Below, one piece after another: positions 10,030 through 21,675 of a DNA stretch of 64,000 nucleotides. The first letter of the stretch is position 1; each line of letters begins with the position of its first letter. Source of the DNA: Hyphochytrium catenoides (Eukaryota > Sar > Hyphochytriomycetes > Hyphochytriales > Hyphochytriaceae); contig FLMG01003710.1 in NCBI GenBank assembly GCA_900088475.1, forward strand, positions 426 through 64,425, written 5' to 3'. The translations under genes were made by a program, and so were the position numbers. A model generated the notes under the pieces. It saw only the letters and a list, made by a program, of their open reading frames with translations, did no database searches and was not told the origin of the DNA.

Positions 10030-13000
10030 TTAAGACGAGCTTCCCATTGGTTTCAGTCGAGGAGACTGGTGTTTCGTCTTGGTACTGCCCAAACCTTTCA
10101 CGCTCACCGCCGGAAGGGACGTTGACTTAGAAATAGAAGAAAAAGAAGGGATCCCCGGCTGCCGACCGACCGCGGCCGGACTCTCTACTCTAGTCTGTGG
10201 GAGTCCCAATTCTTGAGGATCTTGCGTGAAGTCCCAGAGAGACGGGCTCGGCGAGGCTTGCAAGGCACCTGAGTATGTTAGGATCAGAAGGAATACTGAT
10301 CTGAGCTGGGCTTAGAGAAAACTACATGGTGCAATGACCTAGTAAGGCCCAGTAAGGAAGGTGACGGGCCAGACACAATTCCTGGTTCACCAAGCCAGGA
10401 CTGAACGGATGGGGGTGAAAACGTTCCGTCTGCCCAAGCACGATTTACAGCGAAACGACGTGATTCCGCCCGACCACGAAGGCGCCAGCACCCAGTAACG
10501 AGGGAACCTTGAGAAGGTAATAAAGATGCCTACCAGAAGACGTTGGGAGGGGCTCTGCTGTACTTTGTGCGTCTTCTTCTGCCCTCCCCTGTTTCATTGT
10601 CCCTCTATAGAGGGGAGACACTTCAAGGCGAGAAGAGCAAAGGGTTGGGGAGGGAGAAGGTTTAGACAGAGCTAATAAGGCACCCTGAGCCAATCTGCCT
10701 GACTTCTCTTCTTTAGCGATCAAAGTATCATTCTGTTCTTCATGGTTCTACTTTCCTCTTCCACCACCATTCCACAGCTGACGTGGTTGATTTATTATTG
10801 TACTTACCGGCTGGACCCTTCTCTTTCCCAATGACCCCCTTTCCTCTCCTGGCTGTTAAAGGCCTAAGGCGACAGTCGATGGAAAGCGTTTTAGCAGGCG
10901 TAAAGGCTATTCGTGAAGGAAGGACGGATAAGTTGACACAGACCAAATGCGGCATCCATCCCTTGCGGAGGAAGGATGGTGGAACTAGGGGACTGATGCA
11001 TTCTCAGGAGACGAGTTCGTCAACAGGGAAGAAGCACAAAATAACAGCGTAGATATAAAGGACTTCAAAGCAAATAGAATAGGTTGGCAGATGGTGGGAA
11101 CTGGCAAAGGAGGCATTTTCGGAGACGAGTAGTAAGGCAAGAAGGAAGAGGCAAATGAGTAGCAACATTCTTATCTTTCCTGTCCTTTGAAGATGCTTGT
11201 TAACGACTCTCGTGGGCCTTACCTAGTCCTTGAGCCTTCCCCCAGAGGTGTAAAGTTGATACCAAGGCCGTTAGAAGCTAGAATGTGCCTTGCTTTAAGC
11301 GGATCTACCGCAAGGAGGTTGCGGAAGTAGTCGCAAAAAGACGAGAAAGAAAGAATTCTGGCATCTTTCTCTCTCCATCCCAGCTTGTTATAGACATTGG
11401 AGACCCCTGACGACGAGGAAGCAGTGATATGACGGTCAAGTCTTCGTGTTTCCTCTGGAGAGAGGAAACCATCCAAATCACTGTCGTACTTGTCAAATAT
11501 AGTTCTGTCGACAAAGATAGCGACACCTGGTTAGGACCTTTAAAAGCACTCTAGCGTCTTGTTGCCGGTAGTTTCCCTCTGACACCCCGATTGCTAAAGC
11601 CATTCTGTGGCAACCGTGAAGTCCACAGCGCCAAATGTATATGAACGCCAAGCAATGAGGGCTGACGATGGGATAGACTTATTCTTACCGTATCCCTGCT
11701 ACAGCTTCACCATTGAGCTTGTCGTCATCTTTAATTGCTCTTGCCCAATCCAGCGTCTGTGCATGGAACCACCTTCCTTCTTCTGCCCTGTATCATATGA
11801 CGATAACCACAGAGAGTTACCTTTTAGGGAATCTTGCAGAATGTGATAGTGGCAAGGTCTTACCTCCTATCTCTCTCTCCGCTTGTCTTCGGGCGAAGTA
11901 TGGGGACAGCACCCTCCCAAGGCCTTACCGGAGCAACGTTGGTTTCTCCTGACTCCTTTGAAAGAAAATCTTTGGTTTCTTCTGTCTCTAAAGCGGCCCT
12001 TTGTTCCTCATCGATAGTAACTTTATTCCGTTTTGGAGTGTTCTGCACTTTCCTCGCTAACGTAGAGTAGTTCAAGGTACTCAGCGTCTCATCTAAGACG
12101 TATTGAGATGGAGAGACTGTGAGGATGAGTGTCGTGAGGGAGTTTCCTCCAAGACTTTCCTCCAGCAGCCGCTGCGAAAAGAAGCGAAGGGAACATCATT
12201 TCCTGGTGTCAGCGAACCGAAACGTGAAGACTCAGAGAGTCCTGGAAACAAAGGGAGCATCCGCCCAAAGCCGACCAGAAGAGAAGGATTGAGAGGTCAA
12301 CGGAACAGGAAAGATTGAAGATCTCAAAAATTTTCCAGTTCTGTCAAGGCCAACAGGAAGTACCGTGAGCTTGCTTTCTCTATAGGGTATATGGCCCCAC
12401 TTATTGACCAGTCCCTGAATCACTCGTCCAAGCGCAAGTAGACCCTGTCCAATGCTCGCAGCCTCTCTCTTTCTTTCTTTCTTCCCACCAGCGCGCTCAA
12501 AGTTTTCCGAGCCACTTAAATCAACCAAGTTCAGTCTTCCTCGTTTCACAATGGTCTGACCTTCGCGAATGACTGCAGTTAAAGGTAAGGGTCAGAGGAG
12601 AAGCAGAGAAAACTCTGAAGCCAGACGCAAAGATCAAATCTCTCTGCCATGGCGTAACGCATACCTCGTGTCTCGACAGAGATTGAGAAGATTGAATGCG
12701 AGCGGCTTGACACCTAGTGATGGTTTAGAAGATTAAAGAACTAAACGTGGTCTAGATAGATACCCCCATACCTGAAAACGAATCAGTTAGAGAAGCAAGG
12801 AAAAACGGAGATGGACACATAGTAAACCTCGACATACTCTAAAGATATGGCAAGCACAGCTATTATGACAGTCATAGTCTTGCAGTGTAGTGCAGAGTTT
12901 AGAGGTAAGAAGGCTCTCCTGAGCGCCTCCGTCTTTTACCTTGTTGCATAGAGTCTCTGCCACGTGTCTGCTACGGAGGCTTTTCTCCAGAATGGAGAAT

Positions 13001-14654
13001 ATCATCGCTGCGTTCGTGACTTCCACCTCTTCTAACCCTTTCACTATTATCCCCTGCACTGGGTCTTTGGTTATCTGGAGCTTCTTCGGTTTAAAAGTTT
13101 CCTTGTTTATCCTCTCCTCGTCCGCTGACGAAGCCCCTGTCTTGTACCTACAACAGGATTAAAGAGGTTAACAGCAGAGTACGTAGGCATGCTGTTCCAA
13201 CCAGGCCTTGGTGCTCTGCGCGCTCTCTCTCTCCCTCTTCTAACCCAATCTCCTCTGATTGAGTCAATGGCCGAACTGGTGTTACCATGCACTACATAGG
13301 AGCTAGTCTCTACCAATGCTTAACTTACTCCACATTTATTCCTCTCTTTCGTGCTGCCATGAAGAGGCTCCTGGACGTGGTGGACATCTGCTGTACATTG
13401 CCACTACCTTCGCTTTCTTCCAGCAGATCTGTTAGCTCCTCATTATAGATTTCCAAATGTGAAACCTTCACCGTGTACTCAAAAGAAGATCGTGAGGATG
13501 GAGTGTGAGGAAAGGGTTGAGAGGAATTCAGGGTGTCAAAAATGGTGTGGATGCTTCTAGATATTATCCCTGCTCTTTCTGGATCTCGAATGGACCCTTC
13601 CATAGTGTGAGTTTTGCCAGATCCTGTAGCCAGTGAACAGCAGCAGAAGCAACTTTAAATTTTTAATCAGTCGATAAGCAGTAGTGCAACTCTTAGTCAG
13701 TGAAGAAAGGTCATTTCGGTCCCATACCTGTCTGACCGTAGGCAAAAATGGTGCAGTTGTACCCCTGCAGAGCGGTAGTTACGATCGACTCCACTTCCTG
13801 AGCAGTAAGAGGGAACGGTACGCAGAGGAGTGAATAACCCAAGTGCTCAGCCACCGGAGGTAGTAGACGAGAGAGGACGAACCAAGGAGAAGATTGTCAC
13901 TGCGGATACTTGTTATGGAGCCTAAGCGGCTCAGTCACCCACAAAGAAGCAGGTAAGAAGGGCAGTAGTCCCACTATCTTACTCTGGATTCAACCTCTCT
14001 CTCAACTCACCCTGTAGACTTCGTGCTGGGTCGTGCTAGGTCCAAAGACCCTGTCAAAGGTAAAAGTTCTCCTTGGTAGATAAGGGGCAGTGGGATCAAT
14101 CGTTATCTCGGTGCTCGAGGTGCAGGAGAGAACAGATGACGCTCCTAGAGCCTTTTCCTCGTCGAAAAGCGGGCGGGCTCGAAGAAGGACTCTGATGGGC
14201 GTGAGGGAGCCGTCCTGGTCACTCTCAGTATTTATCTATGAAAAGAGCAATATCCCAAAATCTGGTAAGACCGTGACTTTGGGTAAGAAGCGGGACATAC
14301 AAGTAGGGAAAAGAACAAAAATTGTCACCATGTCTTAGAGGGTGGTTGAACGATACTGATCTGAAGCAGTATGGAGGTAACTGGTGGAAGTGCGAGGTAG
14401 CAAAGATGACAAGCTTGAGATGCAGAGAGCGTTTGCAGACAGGAAAATGTGGTTTACCGACGGATCAGTTGAGGAGAAGGATTTCATCTCTTTGGTCAGT
14501 GCAAGGCTCATACGGGTGTAAACCATATCGTCTGCTCTCGAGCGAAGAGTATCTTCTCTCTCTTTCGCTGCGCGTATAGCCGCCAACTCTTCTGCCCGTA
14601 CTCTCCAATCGCCATTGTCAAACTCTTCCTCCGATGGATACGGCGCACCTTGCC
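10030..14654 (-). CDS. Kinesin motor protein with EF-hand, N-terminus unresolved
   Basis: Thirteen exons join in phase: 14654-14458, 14235-14011, 13797-13728, 13623-13329, 13147-12940, 12713-12665, 12572-12364, 12171-11864, 11787-11689, 11504-11223, 10992-10808, 10737-10534 and 10268-10030; at least 855 residues. Motor landmarks in order: [28 protein letters not shown], the P-loop [15 protein letters not shown] (split by an intron), [25 protein letters not shown] (switch I), [10 protein letters not shown] (switch II), [10 protein letters not shown] and [19 protein letters not shown] (neck). The neck and spacing resemble kinesin-5/BimC. An alpha-helical acidic/basic segment precedes the motor. 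After the neck, exon 11504-11223 carries a canonical EF-hand loop, [12 protein letters not shown]. The tail (last three exons) is Ser/Pro-rich and less certain. The frame is open upstream of 14654, so the start codon was not identified. Confidence 0.88.
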
Positions 14655-14920
14655 CTGAAGAGAAGTTCGAAACGCCACAAGGGAAAAGATCAGATAAAGC
14701 GATGTATGCTAAGGATGGGCAGTAGCAAGTATAAACCGAAGTAGGTCGGTGTCAAAGCTCGCAGACCCTATAAAACGGAAGACTGCAGGGAAATGTGCAA
14801 GAGTACAGCTCGAACGACACGCTATTCAGCAGATACAGTCCACAGTCATCTCAGACGTACAGGTGTAACATGCTAAGTCAGCAAACGACCACCACGACGC
14901 GGACAAGAACACAATAGGAA

Positions 14921-16492
14921 CTAACCTTCGCCGTGCTTACGGAGGACCATAATCTCTCCTGTTCCCGTGCTAGAGCAGAAGAAGATATTGCCGTGGTTGT
15001 CGAAGACTGCAGAAGTCGCGAAACCCTCAAATAGAACTCTGAGGGGATCTCCTGGCTGAGGTGCTGTGGCCAATGCTGTGGGTCTTTCGGGACATATAGA
15101 GGACGACCCACAACCAGCGAGCAGGATTCTCCCTGAGGGAGAAAGTGAAAGAGATTTAACTGGAGAGAGTCCGAAATAGAGCCACTCTGGTCTTCCCCCT
15201 TGGTACTCCCATTCCCCGCTTCCGCAATATTCGTCATTGTGCGCAAGAGGTGTTATGATGGAGACAGCACCCACAAGCCCATAGGGCTCTGTGGGGACTC
15301 GAGCGTATGCCAGATATAGTACTCCCCGTGTATCCACCGCAATGTCCTCCGGCACCAAAGATTTGTTGACCAACCGATGTCCGCTTTGCGTCTGGTCTGT
15401 TGCCTCGCTATGTTCATCCTCAAATAGAAACTGAAGAAATGTGATTTTTTCCGGCGCTCTGGCACTACGACTTTGAAGCGTTGAGGGAGGCAATCCTGCA
15501 AGTCTCCAGCTGACGAGAGTTGACCCTCCCTCTCTCCGTCTCATCCTCTCAATAAACATGACAGAATGCGTAGCAGAGACATGCAGACCAGCAGGGTATG
15601 AGAGAGACTGAAGGAGAATATTGAACTCTTTTGTGAGAGAATTATAAGCAGAAAGTCTTCCTCCGTCTTTGCTTGCCTCTCCCTCTTCGAGAACGTACAC
15701 GATATGGCCCATGGCTTCAACTCTGGTCGGTCGATGCAAAGCCTCAGCCAGGACTTCATTGCATCTGCTGGCAAGGTGAAGAACTCCAAAGGTTCCCCCT
15801 TGGCAATGCACCCAGTACAGATCTGTTTCTCCATTCGGTGTCATGCTAGCACTTAGACTTGTACAGCCTAACAGCTCTTTTTCACCCGCAGTCGGCAGTA
15901 CCCTCTCCACCGAACTCGCGGCCCTCTGTACGGCCTCTGAGCTATTGAGCCATGCCAGTCGTCTTGCATGTTCCTCCGTGGAAATGATCGGGATCTCTAT
16001 ACCGGCAGAAGGTCCTAGAGACATTTCTTCTCTCTCTCCCAGTAACCCTCTGTGGTCCTCATACCCCTCGAGCTTTGCTGACGATGTGTAGGAGGAAAGA
16101 GCAAATGAACTGCTCCTACGTTGTTGGTTTTTTACCAGTGCCGCTAGGAGTCCTTGAAGAAGAGGGGGATCATACTTCAACCTGGAATCTTTAACTAGCA
16201 CGAGCTCCAGTGTTACTTCGTCTTCCGTCAGTCGATTCTCTGCTACCTCTTCCACTGCTTGTGCAAGGTCTTGTGAACCCTTGAGAGATGTAAGCCTCGC
16301 CTGTTCTTTGCTGTAGGTATAAATAAGCGGCCAGCTGTCTGAGTAGTCAACAACAGTGCACGCAAAGAGGACACGTTCCTGGAATGCCGTCCATTCTATG
16401 GGATAGGAGACAGCAAGCTTCAAGGCTTGACTTAGCTCTCCCAAAGCATTCAGAGTCTGGACCACCAATGACAACTTCTCTATACTCTTCAT
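14921..16492 (-). CDS. Beta-propeller protein, strictosidine-synthase-like C-terminal half
   Basis: An uninterrupted frame of 523 residues from ATG 16492 to TAG 14921. Residues about 190-520 contain repeated short beta-type segments. The stretch GGRLSAYNSLTKEFNILLQS, then a Pro-Ala-Gly turn and a following hydrophobic strand, recalls the conserved strand pattern of strictosidine-synthase/SMP-30-like six-bladed propellers. Later segments (IAVDTRGVLYLAYA, SLSLSPSGRILLAG, AVFDNHGNIFFCSS) look like further blades. The frame stays open upstream of the ATG to about 16575, so more N-terminal sequence may exist, perhaps including the WD40-like exon at 16614-16820. No catalytic residues can be named. 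Lies head to tail with the kinesin gene, about 270 bases upstream of its last defined exon. Confidence 0.7.
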   Translation of the reverse strand: MKSIEKLSLVVQTLNALGELSQALKLAVSYPIEWTAFQERVLFACTVVDYSDSWPLIYTYSKEQARLTSLKGSQDLAQAVEEVAENRLTEDEVTLELVLVKDSRLKYDPPLLQGLLAALVKNQQRRSSSFALSSYTSSAKLEGYEDHRGLLGEREEMSLGPSAGIEIPIISTEEHARRLAWLNSSEAVQRAASSVERVLPTAGEKELLGCTSLSASMTPNGETDLYWVHCQGGTFGVLHLASRCNEVLAEALHRPTRVEAMGHIVYVLEEGEASKDGGRLSAYNSLTKEFNILLQSLSYPAGLHVSATHSVMFIERMRRREGGSTLVSWRLAGLPPSTLQSRSARAPEKITFLQFLFEDEHSEATDQTQSGHRLVNKSLVPEDIAVDTRGVLYLAYARVPTEPYGLVGAVSIITPLAHNDEYCGSGEWEYQGGRPEWLYFGLSPVKSLSLSPSGRILLAGCGSSSICPERPTALATAPQPGDPLRVLFEGFATSAVFDNHGNIFFCSSTGTGEIMVLRKHGEG

Positions 16493-16613
16493 GTCAGCAC
16501 TTAGGTAGGACTCTCGTGGAGCCCCTCCATGTTGTCGTCCCTCACGAGAGCCAAGCGCAACGATGCTGAACCGCCTCTCGTTTCAATAAAGCCAGACGCT
16601 GGACGTAAAAGTG

Positions 16614-16820
16614 CTATGCGTAGACTTCAACCGCGCCATCTTCGTATCTGCCCGAAATGAAACCACTGGACTGGAACCACTGGACCGCTCCAATGTCGCC
16701 CGTTTGGCCCATCGTCCCGCTGCAAATGTCATCTACCTCCCTAGAGCCCATATCAGCTAATCCATCCCAGGCACAACTAGCGAGATGCTGCCGCATCGTT
16801 GAGTCTGTCTCCAGAGGTAT
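16614..16820 (-). CDS. WD40-like exon, partial gene
   Basis: A 68-codon open segment after a CAG acceptor (TTCAG at 16821-16825 read on the minus strand) and ending at TAG 16614. It reads HLASCAWDG, a variable loop, then GDIGAVQWF and GRYEDGAVEVY, the spacing of one to two WD40 blades. The pattern loosely recalls the N-terminal blades of nucleoporin Nup43, but this is only a resemblance. It is either the last exon of a short gene whose earlier exons were not found in 16821-17220, or an upstream exon of the propeller gene at 14921-16492 spliced by a short intron before the stop. Confidence 0.4.
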   Translation of the reverse strand: MPLETDSTMRQHLASCAWDGLADMGSREVDDICSGTMGQTGDIGAVQWFQSSGFISGRYEDGAVEVYA

Positions 16821-17227
16821 CTGAACCCAGGATGAGTCTCAAGCTCGGGAGGAGCGATAGGGAAGCTTGCTAGCAGGTGCTGCGGCCGACATCTGCTAGG
16901 TCGCTTCTGACAACCTTTTTGTGGGCATCTCTCCTGCAACTTCTGCCAGTTGACCTTTCGCACTTAGTGGAGTTACTATACGGCTGGCGCTTTGGTTATC
17001 AATAGCAGCTGACCCTTGATTACTGGAAAGCAAGAATGCTTTTGGCGGGAACTTTCAGAATGTAGAGAAACTCCAAATCTTTTCCAGTCCTTTCTCTTGT
17101 ACTGTGTAGAGCTCGCGGCATGATCTCTCACATCGCTCCCTCGTCATAGGTCGTCTTAACAGAGCTATCTCAATCTCTGATCCTCATCACCAAGCTCGCT
17201 CCACTCCAGTGAGCTTCTATTATAACT

Positions 17228-17235
17228 ATAAAAGG
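17228..17235 (+). promoter_or_regulatory. TATA box of the primase gene
   Basis: TATAAAAG lies 126 bases upstream of the primase ATG, in the 5' flank shared with the minus-strand WD40-like exon. It matches the eukaryotic TATA consensus perfectly. Role inferred from position only. Confidence 0.5.
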
Positions 17236-17360
17236 GGACGCCTAATCTTCGCAAAGCGAAAGTGCTGGAACCCCTCAGTCGCGAGGAAGCGACGACGCCC
17301 CTGTCTTGTCAGCGCAGGGAAGATTTGTTACATTGAGTATAGAAGGTCTTGTTTGGTGCT

Positions 17361-19569
17361 ATGGAGCCGATGATGGAGCCTGAGAGTGAGGGACCAGCGA
17401 CAAACCATAACTCCAGCCAAGAGTTTAGTGAGGACCTACTGCGCGTGTACTATGGTTCGTGTCTTATTATNNNNNNNNNNNNNNNNNNNNNNNNNNNNNN
17501 NNNNNNNNNNNNNNNNNNNNNNNNNNNNNNCAGATTCGAGCTACTTGCTGCGGAGGGAGTTTTCCTTCACGTTGGAGCATGACATCTACATTCGTTACAA
17601 ATCATTCAAGGATAAAGAGGAGCTTGCCGCCCAGATTCAAGCTCTGCAACCCCACAAGATTGACATTGGTGCCGTTTACAGCCTCTCGGTAAGCTATTCA
17701 TGAATACTTTAGAGTGATGGACGGTTTGCCTCCATATAGGACACGGCGGTTATGAGAAAGAAGGAAAATCATATTAACCATACACTCACGATTATTTCTG
17801 AGCAGCCTCGGGATCATGACAAGATCAACCCGTCAGAGTTTGTCCCTTTGGAACGTGAGCTTGTCTTTGACATTGACATGACTGACTACGATAGCGTCCG
17901 GACCTGCTGTGAGGGTGCCAACATCTGCACGAAGTGCTGGTCGTTTATGACAGCTGCAATAAAAGTTCTTGACGTGGCCCTGAGAGGTAAGTGAGCTTTG
18001 CGGCCGCGATCTACCCCATGTTATGTTAGATTCTGTTCAGGCCCACCAGTACTGACTACTGTTTCCCTTCTCCCGACATGCAGATGACTTCGGTTTCCAG
18101 CATGTCCTGTGGGTTTATAGCGGTAGAAGAGGAGTCCACTGCTGGGTCTGCGATGAGATCGCAAGAGGGTTAACCAACGAGGCGAGGGAAGCTGTGGTGC
18201 AGTATCTTACAGTTTACCAGGTTAGATCCTATCGTCTTTCTTGCTCGCGCGAGTCCTTACTGTCCCGCATAGGGGGAGGGCAACAACTCGCGGTACCTTG
18301 GGTATCCACTGCATCCGTCCTTAAGGTATGTCTACTTTCTTTCAGATCACTCCATATACTGATACTCTGCATCCAGTCGCGCCTTTGAGATATTGGAGCC
18401 ACTCTTTGTGGAGTGGATTGTCTCTGAGAAGGGCCAGGCTCTGCTCTGCACTCCAGAGGGCTGGGCGAAGGTACTCAATAGAATCCCTGACCCTGGTAAG
18501 TTATCATCATCTGCAGTCGTCTAAAGTGTAAAGCGGGGATAATCACAATCTCCTCTACTCACGCACACTCTGTTCGCGCTACATTGCGTTATTCGTTAGC
18601 AATCGCTGCTAGTCTAGACGAGAGCTGGAAGTCAAGCAAGTGTAAGCTTTCTCCCGAAGAGAAATGGGAGCAGCTAAAATCCACGATACGGTCTGTAGAG
18701 AGCCAGAGCAAGGCGAAGAAAATGAAGGTATTCTGATCCCCTTCTTTGGCTCACGTCAGCAAACTTGAAGCGCATTTACAACCTCGTTCTACTGCTCCGC
18801 ATGTCGCGGGCACTGCAATCCGCAATCTCGTCTTACCACCGATCAGGTAGACAAGACAACATCAAGAAAGCTACATACATTTATTGAAGAGTTAGTGTTC
18901 TACTACATGTATCCGAGGCTGGATGAGAACGTTTCCAAGCACCGGAACCATCTTTTGAAAGCTCCCTTTGCTGTCCATCCAAAGACAGGTGGAGCTAGCT
19001 CGTTAGACTCTCTATCTCTTGGTTAGGTCTCCCCGCTGTGTCCATTACATGCTGTTTCTGTCCTTCGGAAACTCTATACACTATTCCTCCTGAGTGGTCT
19101 TACCATCTTGTTTCTATTATCAGGCCGTGTGTGTGTGCCGATCAAGGCGGGAAGTGTCGATCAATTCAAGCCCTTTCAAGTGCCTACTCTGGCACGATTG
19201 GTGGCCGAACTGGATGACTTCAATAACTCTAACGCTGACCCATTATCGAAAGACTCAGAAGGTACACACAAGAGAAGCTTATGACCGACACAGCGCTAGG
19301 TGGCAATTACGCTGTATGAAAGGCGATTGCATTTGACTACCGGTGTGCCCCTTACAATTCTGTCATCGTCAGATTGGGAAAAGACTAGCCTAAGGCCGTC
19401 CGTGCAAATCTTTTTGGACTTTTATCGCAAGGTCCGTTCCAGCGTCCTCAAGACTGTAAAGGAGGAGAAAGAAAGTGAGTGTATTGTACCCCTTTGCCAC
19501 GCTGTGTTTGCGTCTGCTGATAGCGGCCCTGTATTTCCAGGAGCAGCTGCAGTTACTGGGGATTGGTGA
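17361..19569 (+). CDS. PRIM1: DNA primase small (catalytic) subunit
   Basis: Exons: 17361 to about 17456, a hidden part in the N gap, about 17531-17688, 17740-17986, 18084-18220, 18273-18325, 18377-18495, 18600-18727, 18847-18988, 19124-19261, 19373-19474 and 19541-19569. The protein follows the eukaryotic primase p49/PriS family closely: [37 protein letters not shown] (catalytic Asp pair), a zinc-binding CC-x5-C-x2-C cluster, [34 protein letters not shown] and a [12 protein letters not shown]-terminal helix. It makes the RNA primers extended by Pol alpha in the nucleus. Conserved residues between VYYG and REFSF (including the LFP-type segment) are lost in the 60-N gap. The last exon is short and uncertain; an alternative 3' end with exons to about 19870 is possible. 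Confidence 0.94.
17471..17530. other. Assembly gap of 60 N
   Basis: Sixty undetermined bases inside the primase gene. The flanking frame (VYYG before, [11 protein letters not shown] after) shows that at least the conserved segment between them falls in the gap or in an intron partly inside it. Real length unknown. Confidence 0.99.
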
Positions 19570-21419
19570 CGGGTGTAAGACTATTATGCAAGTACTCATT
19601 ATGATCGTCGCTGTGACAGTGAGGCTTTGTGACGGTGCTGAGCTATGTACTGTTTTATAGCCTACTGTCCGTTGCAGCGAAGCCGCGTAATCAGTGTCAT
19701 CCATGATGACTGTAAGTATGTCTAGTATATATTCAAGCAAGCCCATCTATTTTACCCATCAGAACAGCAAGACTCTGCGCACGCTGTCTCGACTACTAGA
19801 GTCTAAACGTCTTTCCACGCGTGTAAAGCGACGTGCTGCTGAGCAGAGTTTGAGTTTGTTCCATCAGTAGTTCTATGTCAGGTTCATTGGTGCATCCATA
19901 CTGTACAGCTAAGGTACTGCTCTTGGCGGGATTACTCAAAGTGAAGCACGTTTTTATGATTGATGATGTTCTTGTAGCACAAGGAGAATCCACTTCCCAG
20001 TTTACAGATAGGCTCCCGTCCCCATCCATAGCTCCTTATCTTGCTGGCTATTTACTGGGCTGCTAGTCCCTCACTGTACAGAAACTCAGGAACAGGTCGT
20101 TCAGAACAGGTGTGGCATCGTCGTTACTATCCCTGCCGCTATATAGTAGTGACATGACAGAAGGACTGGGACACGGGAAGGAGGACATGGCACCTACATG
20201 AACAGCTCCTACTACTACTGTCTGGCCCTGTGCCCTTTGTCATCCGTTCGTCAGAACACAGGAAGTTTCTATCTCAACAGTAGGAGAGCAAGGCAGGCCC
20301 TACAGATATCCTCGATGATGATGCGTGGTGAATGACTATGGGAAATCAAGCAGTTGACGAGAGACAGGGTGTTAGGGTGACAGCTAGAACATTGCTTTCA
20401 AAAGGCTGGACTGATTCATTTTTATACTAAATCAGCTTGGGTCACCGTGTCCATAGCACATCCTCTGTACTAAAGAAAGCACTTTTCTTTCAAATGAATA
20501 ATGTAAGGTATGCCCTAGAATATCACTATTTGAAGCTTGCGGGCGGCTTACCCTCAGGGGCAAGGAGGGGGAACTTAGTTCAGTTTCGCCATAACCCCGG
20601 CATATGATATGGTAGCTAGGGTTTCGTTTTTGATCTGGTTGCATTCAGTGAAATATCTATTCATAAACCGCTTCTCTGTATTTATGGTGCATTTATTATT
20701 CCACTTGTTCCTGATCGTACGCCCGCCAGAGGTCGGCGATAAAGTCTGTAGATGATGGGCGCAGAAAACAACCCCCGCACCATTTGATGAGTTCCTCTTT
20801 CCTGATGTTCTACGGACTCCTGGCCATCTCCTGGACATTCTGTCTCTCAGGCGAACCATAGATCTCTCCCGTCGAAGGCGTATCTCTTTCTCACTCTGGT
20901 TTATCTCAACCCAGTTTGCGTCGATTCTTATGATGCTGCTTCATCTGCTTCATCTCACTCCTCCGCCAGCCCGCGCTAGCCAGAGCTCATCAGAAAATCA
21001 CTCCCTCCTGAAGATTCATTGAGCGGTTCGGAGCTCCTGTTTGCGATTGCTTTATGGGCATCTCCTCCTGTTAGCTGGCATTCTCTTTCCATTTGCTGTC
21101 GAAGTCTCTCGCCTTTGGTTCTCGCTTAGTAAAGGCAAGCGCCATTGCCTGTCGTAGCGCCTACGTCTGGGGGCTGCAAGGGATTTGCCGGATGATCACA
21201 GGTGGAGGAGTCGCTATGAGTGCTTATTAAAGGAACTAGGACAAGGAAGGTCCTCCACCATTCCGTCGCTCTACTCTCGTTATCAATGTCTTCAGACAAG
21301 CATGGCAGAGAACCTCAGTCCGATCACAATGGTACTTCAGAGCTCGTATCTATCCTTCGATCTCCTTAAGTTGGTCTTATTGACTGCTTCACTTATCTCA
21401 CCCTTCTCCTCCTTATAAA
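19570..21419. other. Intergenic region with one unassigned open segment
   Basis: No gene could be assembled. One segment at about 19763-19870 (+) follows an AG acceptor and stays open to TAG, reading NSKTLRTLSRLLESKRLSTR and on; with a short open piece at 19678-19712 it might be 3' exons of the primase gene or a separate small gene, but I could not make the phases agree. The rest (20000-21400) shows no coding pattern on either strand. Confidence 0.4.
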
Positions 21420-21675
21420 ATGGATTTTGGAGTACTAGCCTCCTCAGTCAGTGTACGTCTGCCGATAGCCATGTGCCGGTGCCTGCATCCTTCCGTTGCT
21501 ACGGCAAAGGTTTCTGTTTCAGCCTATTTTTCTGGACGACTGTGGAGAGTGGACTGACGACTTTCTCATATGAACAGGAGGCACGTTTGCCCCTACCGCG
21601 GCGAGTATCGCAGGAGCTGCTGCCCTTTCGACCGACCAACAGCATCTGCACTGCGGTCAGAATGGTAGTAAAGAG

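Noticed and set aside
12941-13162. Plus-strand frame across the kinesin motor
   Set aside because: Antisense shadow of a kinesin exon whose minus-strand reading matches the family.
20575-20859. 94-codon minus-strand frame
   Set aside because: No family, no splice partners, ordinary base composition; probably chance.
21414-21420. TATAAAA as a promoter for cyclase copy 1
   Set aside because: It directly abuts and overlaps the possible ATG at 21420, too close to act as a TATA box for that start.
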